From contig CAMPKJ010000040.1 of NCBI GenBank assembly GCA_946887105.1, positions 1 through 26,173 on the forward strand: a DNA stretch of 26,173 bases, written 5' to 3'. The translations under genes and the position numbers were made by a program. The stretch comes from an uncultured Acidobacteriota bacterium (lineage in GTDB: Bacteria > Acidobacteriota > Thermoanaerobaculia > Gp7-AA8). Numbering within the stretch: the first letter of the stretch is position 1; every line of letters starts with the position of its first letter. This document shows, one piece after another, positions 8,367 through 16,115 of this stretch. The notes below the pieces were generated by a model that ran no database searches, was not told the DNA's origin, and worked only from the letters and a program-made list of their open reading frames with translations.

Positions 8367-9669
8367 GCCGGAGCACGTTGGTGATCACGTCGTTGTAGAT
8401 CACCACCAGCATCAGCGTTGCCAATGCCGCGAAGCCGACCTGCTGGATGCGTTCCTTCACGCGCAGCGAGAGGTCGCGGCGGGCGATGCCTTCGATCAGC
8501 AGGATCATGATGTGGCCGCCGTCGAGGACGGGAATCGGGAGCAGGTTCATCACGCCGAGTTGGAGGGAGATCAGCGCCATGAGCATGATCGTGGCCAGCC
8601 AGCCTTCCTGGACCACCATGCCGGAGATGCGGGCGATGTTGATCGGGCCGCTGAGCTCTTTGATGCTGCCTTCCGGGCGGAAGAGGCGGCCGAGCGCGGA
8701 CATGGCCATGCGCAGCGATTTCCAGTTCTCCTCGACGCTGTAGCCGAGCGCGGGCAGCAGTCCGAGCTTGATGAGCCGCGTCGGACGGACGATGCCGCGC
8801 GAGACGGCCAGCTGTTCGTCGGCAATCGGCGGAACGACGACGCGCACGCGCTCGGCGCCGCGCTGCAGTTCCATCGCGATCGGTTTCGTCTTCGAGTCGT
8901 CGGAGATCTTCGCGAATCCTTCCAGCGACGTGACGGGCTGGCCGTTGGCGCTCACGATCTGATCGCCGGCGCGGACGCCCGCGGTTGCGGCGGGAGTGTC
9001 GGGCAGCACGCGTCCGACCAGCGGCTCGGTTCCGAAGGCGATGCCGGCGCGGCCGATCGGGCCGAACTCGCCCTGCTCGCGCTCCGGCGTGAGAACGGTT
9101 TTGCGAATCGTGCCGCCGCGGTCGTACAGCACTTCGATCGCGGTCCCGGCGTTCATGGAGATGATCAGGCGGACGTCGTGAAAGTCTTCGACCGGTTCGC
9201 CTTTGAGGCTCACGAAACGGTCGCCGGGCTGCAGTCCCGCCTTCGCTCCCGGCTTGCCCGCGGTGACTTCGGCGATGACCGGTTTCGTGATCGGTTCTTC
9301 GAGTCCGGACATCGCCGCGACCGCGATGAAGGCGATGGCGATGACGATGTTCATGAACGGTCCGGCGAAGAGGATCAGGAAGCGCTGCCACTTCGGCTTG
9401 GACAGGAATTCGTCCGGATTCCCGGCCACGTTCTCCTCGGGGGAATCGCCGGCCATGCGTACGTATCCGCCCAGCGGAATCAGCGAGACGCGATAGTCCG
9501 TGTCGCCCTTGCGGAAGCCGAACAGCCGCTTGCCGAAGCCGAACGAAAAGACGAGCACGCGCACGCGGAAGAGCTTCGCCACGAGGAAGTGCCCGGCCTC
9601 GTGCACGAAGATCAGCACGCCGAGGACGATGATGAAGCCGACGACAGAGAGGAGAACGTTTTGGGCCAT
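8353..9669 (-). CDS. rseP: RIP metalloprotease RseP (site-2 protease)
   Basis: A 438-residue inner-membrane zinc protease of normal length. The first helix carries HEAGH (23-27), which supplies the zinc ligands and catalytic Glu. The third ligand, Asp383, is in LLPIPVLDGGH near the C-terminus. Two PDZ-like segments lie between, including AGLQPGDRFVSLKGEPV and AGVRAGDQIVSANGQPV. Members cut membrane-bound anti-sigma factors and remnant signal peptides. The ATG at 9669 gives the standard start just before the first helix; a 22-residue in-frame upstream extension overlaps dxr and is rejected. The gene lies 8 nt after dxr, the conserved dxr-rseP order. Its end overlaps vapC by 14 nt. The usual downstream partner bamA is absent here; the toxin-antitoxin pair and cinA occupy that side. 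Confidence 0.96.
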   Translation of the reverse strand: MAQNVLLSVVGFIIVLGVLIFVHEAGHFLVAKLFRVRVLVFSFGFGKRLFGFRKGDTDYRVSLIPLGGYVRMAGDSPEENVAGNPDEFLSKPKWQRFLILFAGPFMNIVIAIAFIAVAAMSGLEEPITKPVIAEVTAGKPGAKAGLQPGDRFVSLKGEPVEDFHDVRLIISMNAGTAIEVLYDRGGTIRKTVLTPEREQGEFGPIGRAGIAFGTEPLVGRVLPDTPAATAGVRAGDQIVSANGQPVTSLEGFAKISDDSKTKPIAMELQRGAERVRVVVPPIADEQLAVSRGIVRPTRLIKLGLLPALGYSVEENWKSLRMAMSALGRLFRPEGSIKELSGPINIARISGMVVQEGWLATIMLMALISLQLGVMNLLPIPVLDGGHIMILLIEGIARRDLSLRVKERIQQVGFAALATLMLVVIYNDVITNVLRLRNG

Positions 9670-9677
9670 ATTTGCTT

Positions 9678-10841
9678 TTAGCGACCGATAGCAACATCGG
9701 TTCCGCGCGCTTCGTTCCGCGCCCAGGAATCCCACTCCAGCGCGTCCTCGACGGACCCGATGGGGCGAACGTTCCCGGCGTGGTGGTCGAGCACGCGTCT
9801 GACGGTATCTACGATCGCGGTGAAGGGAAGTTCTCCGGCCAGGAAGCGCTCCACCGCGATCTCATTGGCCGCGTTGAGCACCGCGGGCATCGAGCCGCCG
9901 GCGCGTGAGGCGGCGTAGGCGAGCTCGACGGCGGGGAAGCGCCGCGGATCGACCGGCAGGAACTCGAGCGTGCGCATCTTCGCCAGATCGAGCCGCGCGA
10001 ACGGCGCCGCGAGACGATCGGGATAGAAGAGCGCGTACTGGATCGGGAACTTCATGTCGGTGGTCGAGAGCTGCGCGAGGATCGAGCCATCGACGTACTC
10101 GACCATCGAATGCACGATCGACTGCGGGTGGATGGTGATGTCGATGCGATCGACGTGCAGGTCGAAGAGGTGATGCGCCTCGATGACCTCCAGCCCCTTG
10201 TTCATCATCGTGGCGGAGTCGATGGAGATCTTGTTGCCCATCCGCCAGGTGGGATGCGCGAGCGCGGCCTCGATGGAGATGTCGCCGAACGAATCGAGAT
10301 CGCGATGGAGGAACGGGCCGCCTGAGGCGGTGAGGATGATGCGCTGCACCTCGTTGTGCGTGCCGCAGCGGATGGCCTGATGCACGGCGTTGTGCTCGGA
10401 GTCGACCGGCAGGATCTCGCCGCCGAAATCGCGCGCGGTCCGGGTCATCACGTCGCCGGCGGCGACCAGCACTTCCTTGTTCGCGATGCCGACGCGTTTG
10501 CCCGCTCGCAATGCAGCGTACACCGGCGGAATCCCCGCCGCGCCGACGATCGCCGCGATGACCGTATCCGCTTCGGGCATCGCCGCGACGGCGGTCGCGC
10601 CCGCGATTCCGGAGACGATCTCCACCGGCGCCCTGACCATGCTGCGCAAGCGATGCGCATCCTCGGCGCTGCGTACGGAGACGAGCACGGGGCGATAGCG
10701 CTCGACCTGTTCCGCGAGCAGCTCGACGTTTGCGCCCGCGGCCAGCCCGCAGACGCGCAGTTGATCGGGGAAGGCGTCAACGACGGCGAGCGTGCTTTTG
10801 CCGATGGAGCCCGTGCTGCCGAGGATGGAGATGGATTTCAT
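9678..10841 (-). CDS. dxr: 1-deoxy-D-xylulose 5-phosphate reductoisomerase
   Basis: Dxr converts DXP to 2-C-methyl-D-erythritol 4-phosphate with NADPH, the committed step of the MEP isoprenoid pathway. The 387-residue product has the nucleotide-binding loop ILGSTGSIGKST (6-17), the active-site stretch LPVDSEHNAVHQ, and the substrate-binding segment MGNKISIDSATMMNKGLEV, all intact. The ATG at 10841 gives the typical MKSISILGSTGSIG start. The longer frame back to 10898 only reads through the tandem decamer repeat and is rejected. It lies between cdsA and rseP in the widely conserved uppS-cdsA-dxr-rseP order, but is separated from cdsA by about 100 nt that is almost wholly an inverted repeat. 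PdxJ, which also uses DXP, is encoded about 6 kb away. Confidence 0.97.
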   Translation of the reverse strand: MKSISILGSTGSIGKSTLAVVDAFPDQLRVCGLAAGANVELLAEQVERYRPVLVSVRSAEDAHRLRSMVRAPVEIVSGIAGATAVAAMPEADTVIAAIVGAAGIPPVYAALRAGKRVGIANKEVLVAAGDVMTRTARDFGGEILPVDSEHNAVHQAIRCGTHNEVQRIILTASGGPFLHRDLDSFGDISIEAALAHPTWRMGNKISIDSATMMNKGLEVIEAHHLFDLHVDRIDITIHPQSIVHSMVEYVDGSILAQLSTTDMKFPIQYALFYPDRLAAPFARLDLAKMRTLEFLPVDPRRFPAVELAYAASRAGGSMPAVLNAANEIAVERFLAGELPFTAIVDTVRRVLDHHAGNVRPIGSVEDALEWDSWARNEARGTDVAIGR

Positions 10842-10851
10842 GGTTTTAAAC

Positions 10852-10938
10852 GGTTCCTCGGGTGCCTCGGAGTTCCTCGGAGTTCCTCGGAGTGGCATGG
10901 CCGAGGAACTCCGAGGAACCGAGGAACTCCGAGGAACT
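10852..10938. repeat. Inverted array of tandem decamers (AGTTCCTCGG), 4 + 4 copies
   Basis: Four left-arm copies of AGTTCCTCGG or near variants (10852-10861, 10862-10870, 10871-10880, 10881-10890) are followed by a short spacer around GGCATGG. Four right-arm copies of the complement CCGAGGAACT then follow (10901-10910, 10911-10919, 10920-10928, 10929-10938). The transcript could fold into a long hairpin or several shifted ones. It fills the gap between the cdsA stop (10944) and dxr start (10841), so it lies within the presumed operon message. Confidence 0.88.
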
Positions 10939-10943
10939 CATGT

Positions 10944-11774
10944 TCAGCCCTGCATGACGTTCAATGAGCGGAAGCCATGCACGATCAACGTCCAGTAGCA
11001 ATAAAGGATGGGAGCGGTGAAGAGGATCGAGTCGAAACGGTCCAGGAATCCGCCATGTCCGGGGATCAGTGTGCCGGAGTCCTTCACCGCCGCGGAGCGT
11101 TTCCACATCGACTCCGCGAGGTCGCCGATCACGCCTGAGAACGAGAGGATCACGCCGGCGATGATCGCGTGCAGCAAAGGGAAGTTCGGGAAGAACGTGT
11201 AGTGGATGACGATCGCGGCGACGATCGACGCGGTCATGCCGCCGAACAACCCTTCGATGGTTTTCTTCGGACTGATGCGCGGCGAGAGCTTGTGTTTTCC
11301 GAACTGCTTGCCGACGTAGTACGCGCCCGAGTCGCCGAGCCAGACCACCAGCAGCAGGAAGAACACCAGCTTGTAGCCTTCCGGAAAGTCGTTGTGCAAT
11401 CGGATCAGTGAGCCGCCGAGCATGCCCACATACGTCGTCGCCAGCACGGCCACGGCGCTCGAAGGCAGGGAGTCCTCGAGCGGTTTGCTGGTCATCACGT
11501 ACGAGGCCGGGATGATCAGCAGCGCCGCGAACATCCCCAGCTCGACGGACAGATCGTCGAGGATGAATGCGGCCATGATCAGCAGCATGATCAGGATGCA
11601 GAGCACGACCGGCACGTCGTAGCCTTTCGCTTTGCCGAGGGCCAGGAACTCGTACATGGCCAGCACGCAGATCGCGGCCATGGTGGCGTTGAACAGCCAC
11701 ACCGGGCCCCAGCCGGTGATCCAGATGGCGGCCGGCGCAGCGACCAGGGCGGTGAGCTCGCGAGCGAAGCGCAT
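10944..11774 (-). CDS. cdsA: Phosphatidate cytidylyltransferase
   Basis: CdsA makes CDP-diacylglycerol from CTP and phosphatidic acid, the branch point of phospholipid synthesis, in the inner membrane. The 276-residue protein is almost all hydrophobic helices and ends with the family signature: GDSGAYYVGKQFGKHKLSP, then ISPKKTIEGLFGG, VIGDLAESMWKR and PGHGGFLDRFDSILF, containing the conserved acidic residues. The ATG at 11774 lies 6 nt after the uppS stop, so it is cotranscribed with uppS. No clear Shine-Dalgarno is seen, which suggests coupling to upstream translation. The stop at 10944-10946 lies directly beside the decamer repeat. The C-terminal residues FRSLNVMQG still look like normal protein, so the repeat has not been read into this gene. 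Confidence 0.95.
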   Translation of the reverse strand: MRFARELTALVAAPAAIWITGWGPVWLFNATMAAICVLAMYEFLALGKAKGYDVPVVLCILIMLLIMAAFILDDLSVELGMFAALLIIPASYVMTSKPLEDSLPSSAVAVLATTYVGMLGGSLIRLHNDFPEGYKLVFFLLLVVWLGDSGAYYVGKQFGKHKLSPRISPKKTIEGLFGGMTASIVAAIVIHYTFFPNFPLLHAIIAGVILSFSGVIGDLAESMWKRSAAVKDSGTLIPGHGGFLDRFDSILFTAPILYCYWTLIVHGFRSLNVMQG

Positions 11775-11780
11775 GCGTCG

Positions 11781-12596
11781 CTATTCGTCCGCCTCGACGA
11801 ACATTTCGGCATCGCCCGGATCGCTCGCGTCGACGGCGCCGTAACGGCGGTCGCGCGACTGGAAATCGAGGATGGCTTCGAAGAGGTGGCGGCGGCGGAA
11901 GTCGGGCCAGAGCACTTTCGTGACGTGGATCTCCGCATACGCGATCTGCCACAGCAGGAAGTTCGAGACGCGCAGCTCGCCGCTGGTGCGGATGAGCAGG
12001 TCGGGATCGTCGACGTTGGCCGTGTAGAGATGATCGGCGAAGAAGGCCTCGTCGATGACGGCGTCGGTCATCTCCTTCTCGCGCAGCGTGGCCATGATGC
12101 GGTTGCACGTATCGACGATCTCGGCGCGGCCGCCGTAGTTGAGCGCGATCTGGAAGAGCAGTCCCGTGTTCTCCGCCGTTTTTTCCTGTGCGTAGCGGAG
12201 CTCGCGCTGCACGGAGGGATCGAGCCCGTCCACGCGTCCGATGGGCATGAAGCGGATGTTGTTCTCCATCAGCGTCTGCAGCTCTTTGCGGAGGTACTCC
12301 TTGAGCAGCATCATCAGCGTGGCCACTTCGTAGCGCGGGCGCTTCCAGTTCTCGACCGAGAATGCGTAGAGCGTGATCACGCCCAGCTCGAGGCGCGCGG
12401 CGGTCTCCACGATCTCGCGCACGGAGGCGATGCCGGCGCGGTGACCTTCGACGCGCGGGAGGTGCCGCGCGCGCGCCCAGCGGCCGTTGCCGTCCATGAT
12501 CACCGCGATGTGGCGCGGCAGGCGCTTGAGATCGACCTTCTCGAGGAGGGTCTCTTCGCTCGAGCCCGGCTCGGCCAGTTTGCGAACGTCGATCAT
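11781..12596 (-). CDS. uppS: Undecaprenyl diphosphate synthase (isoprenyl transferase)
   Basis: A cis-prenyltransferase that extends farnesyl diphosphate with isopentenyl units to C55-PP, the precursor of the lipid carrier for peptidoglycan and exopolysaccharide. At 271 residues it is slightly longer than the usual 230-255, because of about 28 extra N-terminal residues and an acidic tail (DASDPGDAEMFVEADE). Motifs are intact: RHIAVIMDGNGRWA with catalytic Asp35, HRAG, TLYAFSVENWKRP, ALNYGGRAEI and DLLIRTSGELRVSNFLLWQ. The ATG at 12596 is the first in-frame start after the stem-loop repeat; a later start is possible. It is followed by cdsA at 6 nt. The carrier product links this cluster functionally to the initiating sugar-phosphate transferase gene at 24030. 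Confidence 0.96.
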   Translation of the reverse strand: MIDVRKLAEPGSSEETLLEKVDLKRLPRHIAVIMDGNGRWARARHLPRVEGHRAGIASVREIVETAARLELGVITLYAFSVENWKRPRYEVATLMMLLKEYLRKELQTLMENNIRFMPIGRVDGLDPSVQRELRYAQEKTAENTGLLFQIALNYGGRAEIVDTCNRIMATLREKEMTDAVIDEAFFADHLYTANVDDPDLLIRTSGELRVSNFLLWQIAYAEIHVTKVLWPDFRRRHLFEAILDFQSRDRRYGAVDASDPGDAEMFVEADE

Positions 12597-12630
12597 CCGA
12601 TGGCGGATGTTAGCGCAGGTCGGCGTGTCT

Positions 12631-12702
12631 CCGTCACCCTGAGCGCAGCGAAGGATCTCGCGCTACGTAGCCGGAGATCCTTCGCTTCGCTCAGGATGAC
12701 GG
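12631..12702. repeat. Stem-loop repeat, CTGAGCGAAGCGAAGGATC type
   Basis: Left arm 12631-12659 and right arm 12674-12702 are inverted copies 29 nt long with two mismatches, around a 14-nt loop containing CTACGTAG. The core reads CCTGAGCGAAGCGAAGGATC on one strand. It lies between truA and uppS. The right arm is translated as the last residues of TruA (RHPERSEGS), and the truA stop codon lies in the loop. From memory, this repeat type occurs in many unrelated high-GC genomes. Confidence 0.9.
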
Positions 12703-13409
12703 GGGTAACGCACCTCTACCAGCACCAACCCCTTCGCCGGCGCCGTCCACCGCGCTTCTGCGAACAACCGCTCCTTCTCCATCTTCCCGCGTCCGATTTC
12801 GATCAGCGAGCCGGCGATGCGGCGGACCACCGATCGCAGGAAGCCGTCGGCGGACACGGTGAGGGTGATGCGCTCGCCGTGGCGCTCGACCGAGATGGCG
12901 TCGATGGTGCGCACCGTCGAGCTGACCTCGGGATCGGCGACGGTGAAGACCTTGAAATCGTGCGTGCCGGTCAGCGCCTGCGCCGCGTCGTGCATCGCCG
13001 CGGCGTCGAGCGGCTGTGCCACGTGCGCGTGCGTCTCCGCGGCGAACACGTCCGCGACTTCGGCGTTCCAGATGCGGTACGCGTACGTCTTGCCCTTCGC
13101 GTTGAAGCGCGCGTGAAAGTCCTCCGCGACCGGTTCCGCCGCGGTCACGCGGATGTCGTGCGGCAGGAGTTGATTGACGCCGAGGATCAGGCCGCGCGGC
13201 GCGATCTCGAACGGGAGATCGGCATGCGCGCGTTGTCCCTCGGCATGCACGCCCGCGTCCGTGCGTCCGGCGCCGTGCAGGCGGATGCTCTGCTGGAACA
13301 TCCGCCCGAGCGCCTCCTCCAGCACCTGCTGCACGCTCGACGCATTGACCTGGAACTGCCAGCCGCCGTAACGCGTGCCGAGGTACTGGACGGTGAACAG
13401 CACCCGCAT
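12663..13409 (-). CDS. truA: tRNA pseudouridine(38-40) synthase TruA
   Basis: TruA isomerises uridines 38-40 in the anticodon stem of tRNAs. The 248-residue protein shows VQYLGTRYGGWQFQ at the start, the catalytic motif GAGRTDAGVHAEGQ with Asp51, and later RFNAKGKTYAYRIWN and DGFLRSVVRRIAGSLIEIGRGK. The normal fold ends about LVLVEVRYP. The last dozen residues (RHPERSEGSPAT) are translated from the arm of a stem-loop repeat whose loop supplies the stop codon, so the native C-terminus has been extended or replaced. The ATG at 13409 directly abuts the stop codon of the VWFA gene (TAGATG), so it is probably read by termination-reinitiation. The mismatch between a housekeeping tRNA enzyme and a secreted protein upstream is odd but not unique for such operons. 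Confidence 0.95.
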   Translation of the reverse strand: MRVLFTVQYLGTRYGGWQFQVNASSVQQVLEEALGRMFQQSIRLHGAGRTDAGVHAEGQRAHADLPFEIAPRGLILGVNQLLPHDIRVTAAEPVAEDFHARFNAKGKTYAYRIWNAEVADVFAAETHAHVAQPLDAAAMHDAAQALTGTHDFKVFTVADPEVSSTVRTIDAISVERHGERITLTVSADGFLRSVVRRIAGSLIEIGRGKMEKERLFAEARWTAPAKGLVLVEVRYPRHPERSEGSPAT

Positions 13410-15089
13410 CTAGTGATTCTGCGCGATGATCTGTTCCCGCGTGAAGCCGCTGGTGTTCGAGATCTGGTCGACGACGCCGATGGAGATCTTGTTCAGGCCG
13501 CGCTCGATGAGCAGTTCCAGCGTGTACGTGTAGTACTTGCCGGGCAGCTCGACCATGCGCGACTTCGGCACGCGCACCTGGTGCGACTGCTGCGCGACGT
13601 CGGACATGTCGTTGTCCTTGTTGCCGACCACGATGTAGACGTCGAAGCCGCCCGCCGACTCCTCTTCACCCTGCGGCAGGAGTGTGAGCGACTCCATCGG
13701 GATCTGGATGTCGACGGCCACCCGGAACAGCCCATCCTCGACCGGGTACGGCTGGCCGATACGCGCGACGATGCCGAGATCGTTGTCCTTCACGCGATAG
13801 AGCAGGTTGGCGACCACGCGATCGCTCATCTCCGCATAGACCGACTTCTCGACGAACGTCTGGCGGCTGCGCACGCGCAGGTCCTTGCGGTTCTTGAGGC
13901 GGACCTGCAGGTAGCGCTGGCGGTCGACGCGCTCGGTGCCGGCGCGGTAGCCGAGCGAGTAGTACGAATCGAGATCGCTCTGGATGCGCTTGAACGCCGC
14001 TTCGAAGTTGTTCGTGTTCGTCGAGGCGAGCCCGCCGGTCATCTGCGCCATGATCTGCATCGACTCGGTGGTGTTCGTCATCGCCGCGTGCGAGACCAGC
14101 GACGACTGCGGCCGCGCGTGCTCGGCGGACATCTCGTTGTTCGCGTTCAGGCCGGCGGCGTGGATGGTGTAGAGGGTGATGTCGTTCGCGTTGGCGGTCT
14201 TGGCGACCGACTGGATCAGGCTGGCGCCGTCGAAATGCATCGACTCCAGCGTCGACGAGCCGCCGTTGTTCCACTGCTTCTCGCGGGACATGTCGTCGAC
14301 GAACGCGAAGATCTCGCGGCCGGGCTGCACCGGGAAGCCTTCGCTGGTGAGGACCAGGATCTTCTTTCCTTCGACGCCGGCCAGCGTGCTCATGAGCGCG
14401 TTGATCGAGGCGACGCTCTGCCGCAGGTCGTGCTCGACCGAGGAGGCGTAGGTGCGCGCCGTGACGATGGCGTCGTCGTAGGACGGCGCTTCGCGGATGC
14501 GGTCTTCGAACTGGCGGCGCTCGCTGCGTGCGGCCACGCCGAGACCGGACTCACTGGCGATCGCGTCGAGGATCGAGGAGACCTGCTGCGCGTCGCGCGT
14601 GAACGGCACGCGCACTTTCATGCTGCGGTTGTACGTCGCCACCATGGCCTCGTCGCCGGGGCGCATGGAGGTCTTGAGGAACTCCTTCATCTGCGAGAAG
14701 ACGCGGTTGCGGTTGAACGGCGCCAGCGAGAGGTTGTCGATGTAGAAGATGATGCGGCGCTTCATGTCCTCCGGCGTGGCGGCCGGAGTGGCGGGCTCTT
14801 CGATCCGTCCGCCGACCTCGGTGGCAACCGACGTCTTCGGCGTGCCGCCCGAGACCTCGTAGAAGTTGCTGATCGGTTTCGGGACGCTGTTCTCGAGAAT
14901 CTCAAAGTCGTCTTTGGTCAGGCCGGGCACGAAATTGCCGCGCTTGTCGGTGACCACGACGTCGAAGTCGATCACTCGGACGTCGATGTTCTCGACGAGT
15001 GGCGGCACCGTGGACTCGGCAGGTTTCTTTTGTGCAACGGCGGGGATCGCGATCGCGGCCGCGGCAATCAGAGCGAGCATTCGGTTCAA
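13410..15089 (-). CDS. Secreted VWFA-related domain protein (Acidobacteria type)
   Basis: A 559-residue exported protein. It begins with a signal peptide (about residues 1-19, MNRMLALIAAAAIAIPAVA, cleavage likely before QKK). The family hallmark follows: VVVTDKRGNFVPGLTKDDFEI at about 45-65. A von Willebrand A domain then starts with RRIIFYIDNLSLAP; the metal-binding DxSxS pattern is altered to DNLSL, so metal binding is uncertain. Other VWA-like segments include KKILVLTSEGF and LDSYYSLGYRAG. A beta-rich C-terminal domain of about 150 residues makes it longer than common members. The TTG at 15089 is preferred because GGAGG (15097-15101) lies 7 nt upstream; the ATG at 15080 would leave 16 nt. 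The function is unknown; the family is abundant in Acidobacteriota. Confidence 0.82.
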   Translation of the reverse strand: MNRMLALIAAAAIAIPAVAQKKPAESTVPPLVENIDVRVIDFDVVVTDKRGNFVPGLTKDDFEILENSVPKPISNFYEVSGGTPKTSVATEVGGRIEEPATPAATPEDMKRRIIFYIDNLSLAPFNRNRVFSQMKEFLKTSMRPGDEAMVATYNRSMKVRVPFTRDAQQVSSILDAIASESGLGVAARSERRQFEDRIREAPSYDDAIVTARTYASSVEHDLRQSVASINALMSTLAGVEGKKILVLTSEGFPVQPGREIFAFVDDMSREKQWNNGGSSTLESMHFDGASLIQSVAKTANANDITLYTIHAAGLNANNEMSAEHARPQSSLVSHAAMTNTTESMQIMAQMTGGLASTNTNNFEAAFKRIQSDLDSYYSLGYRAGTERVDRQRYLQVRLKNRKDLRVRSRQTFVEKSVYAEMSDRVVANLLYRVKDNDLGIVARIGQPYPVEDGLFRVAVDIQIPMESLTLLPQGEEESAGGFDVYIVVGNKDNDMSDVAQQSHQVRVPKSRMVELPGKYYTYTLELLIERGLNKISIGVVDQISNTSGFTREQIIAQNH

Positions 15090-15095
15090 GGGTGG

Positions 15096-15101
15096 TCCTC
15101 C
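15096..15101 (-). promoter_or_regulatory. Shine-Dalgarno fixing the VWFA gene start
   Basis: On the minus strand the sequence reads GGAGGA followed after a short ACCACC stretch by TTG AAC CGA ATG. Spacing to the TTG at 15089 is 7 nt from GGAGG, close to ideal, whereas the ATG three codons later is too far. This supports a TTG start. Confidence 0.6.
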
Positions 15102-15200
15102 GGAGTGAGTCTCGTTTTTCGACGATTCAGAGGCGCGCCACGTTTCCATGGCACCTGCCTGCGCCCGTGCGAGAATGGGCGGAGTCAGTCGAAAATTCCG

Positions 15201-16115
15201 ATGAAAGCAGTTGGACAAGTGCAACCAGGCAAACAAGATCCGCTTCCCTTCTCGAAGATGGCCGGAGGCGGAAATGACTTCGTGATGATCGATAATCGCG
15301 CCGGCCGGATCGCCGACGCGAGCGAGCTGGCGCGGCGCATCTGCACGCGTGCGTTGTCGGTCGGCGCGGACGGGCTCATCCTGATCGAAAGCTCCGTCCG
15401 GGCGAACCTCCGGATGCGCTACTGGAACTCGGACGGCTCGTTCGGCGCCTTCTGCGGGAACGGCACGCGTTGCGCGGCGCGGTTCGCGTTCATGAACGTG
15501 ATGGCCGGCCGCAAGATGACCATCGAGACCGACGCGGGGATCGTCAGCGCGGAGATCTCCGAGGGGGGACAGGTCACGCTGGCACTCCCGCCGCCGTCGA
15601 CGTTCCGTCCGCAGAGGCCGCTGACGATCGGCAACCAGACCATCCACGGCAGTTTCATCCTCGTCGGCGTACCGCATTACGTGATCTACCTTCGCGACGA
15701 GTTGTGGTCGCAGAACATCGCGCCGCTGGGCAGCGCGATCCGCCACCATCCCGACCTGCGCGCTGACGGCGGCGCGAACGTGAATTTCGTGACCGTGCGC
15801 GACCGGCATTTCATCGAGGTGCGCACCTACGAGCGCGGCGTCGAAGCCGAGACGCTGTCGTGCGGCTCGGGCGTCGTGGCGTCGGCGGTGACGAGCGGCC
15901 TGTTCGGCAAGGTGCAGTCGCCGGTGAGCGTGCTGACGCGGAGCGGAACGACGTACGAGGTGTCGTTCGCGATCCGCGACGGACGCGCCGATGAAGTGAA
16001 GCTGAAAGGCGACGCGCGGCTGATCTATCGCTCGACGATCACGCCCGAAACGCTCGAGGGATTCGATCCGGAGTTCGTGCGCGACCCCGCCGCGAGAGTT
16101 ACAGTCGCTCCGTGA
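15201..16115 (+). CDS. dapF: Diaminopimelate epimerase
   Basis: DapF converts LL- to meso-diaminopimelate, for lysine and peptidoglycan synthesis. The 304-residue product has FSKMAGGGNDFVMIDNRAG at 18-36 and both catalytic cysteines: Cys85 in FCGNGTRCAARF and Cys221 in ETLSCGSGVVASA, with the conserved Glu just before each region. GANVNFVTV and the YERGVEAETL segment also fit. PhzF-like relatives lack this Cys pair. The ATG at 15201 lies at the start of a 111-nt divergent gap; no convincing Shine-Dalgarno or promoter is visible, although GGAG is at 15181-15184. The stop overlaps the GTG of the next membrane-protein gene as GTGA, making dapF the first gene of the glycan operon. A strong opposite-strand open frame upstream is a GC artefact. 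Confidence 0.96.
   Translation: MKAVGQVQPGKQDPLPFSKMAGGGNDFVMIDNRAGRIADASELARRICTRALSVGADGLILIESSVRANLRMRYWNSDGSFGAFCGNGTRCAARFAFMNVMAGRKMTIETDAGIVSAEISEGGQVTLALPPPSTFRPQRPLTIGNQTIHGSFILVGVPHYVIYLRDELWSQNIAPLGSAIRHHPDLRADGGANVNFVTVRDRHFIEVRTYERGVEAETLSCGSGVVASAVTSGLFGKVQSPVSVLTRSGTTYEVSFAIRDGRADEVKLKGDARLIYRSTITPETLEGFDPEFVRDPAARVTVAP

Noticed and set aside
8315..9697. 460-codon second minus-strand frame across rseP
   Set aside because: Arginine-rich frame-shifted shadow; the RseP frame has HEAGH, PDZ and LDG motifs.
10852..10938. Possible short CRISPR-like array
   Set aside because: Units are only 10 bp, adjacent without spacers and inverted halfway; no cas genes nearby.
10846..12108. 420-codon minus-strand frame across cdsA and the decamer repeat
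   Set aside because: It reads cdsA out of frame and translates the repeat as SSEFLG-like units; no family features.
11886..15200. Very long plus-strand open frame (over 1,000 codons before dapF begins)
   Set aside because: It lies opposite uppS, truA and the VWFA gene, whose products are recognisable. Its translation is Arg/His/Asp/Val-rich low-complexity typical of antisense frames in GC-rich DNA. Only the dapF part from 15201 is real.
15102..15200. Promoters in the divergent VWFA/dapF gap
   Set aside because: Promoters are expected here, but I found no pair of hexamers with acceptable match and spacing on either strand, so none is reported.
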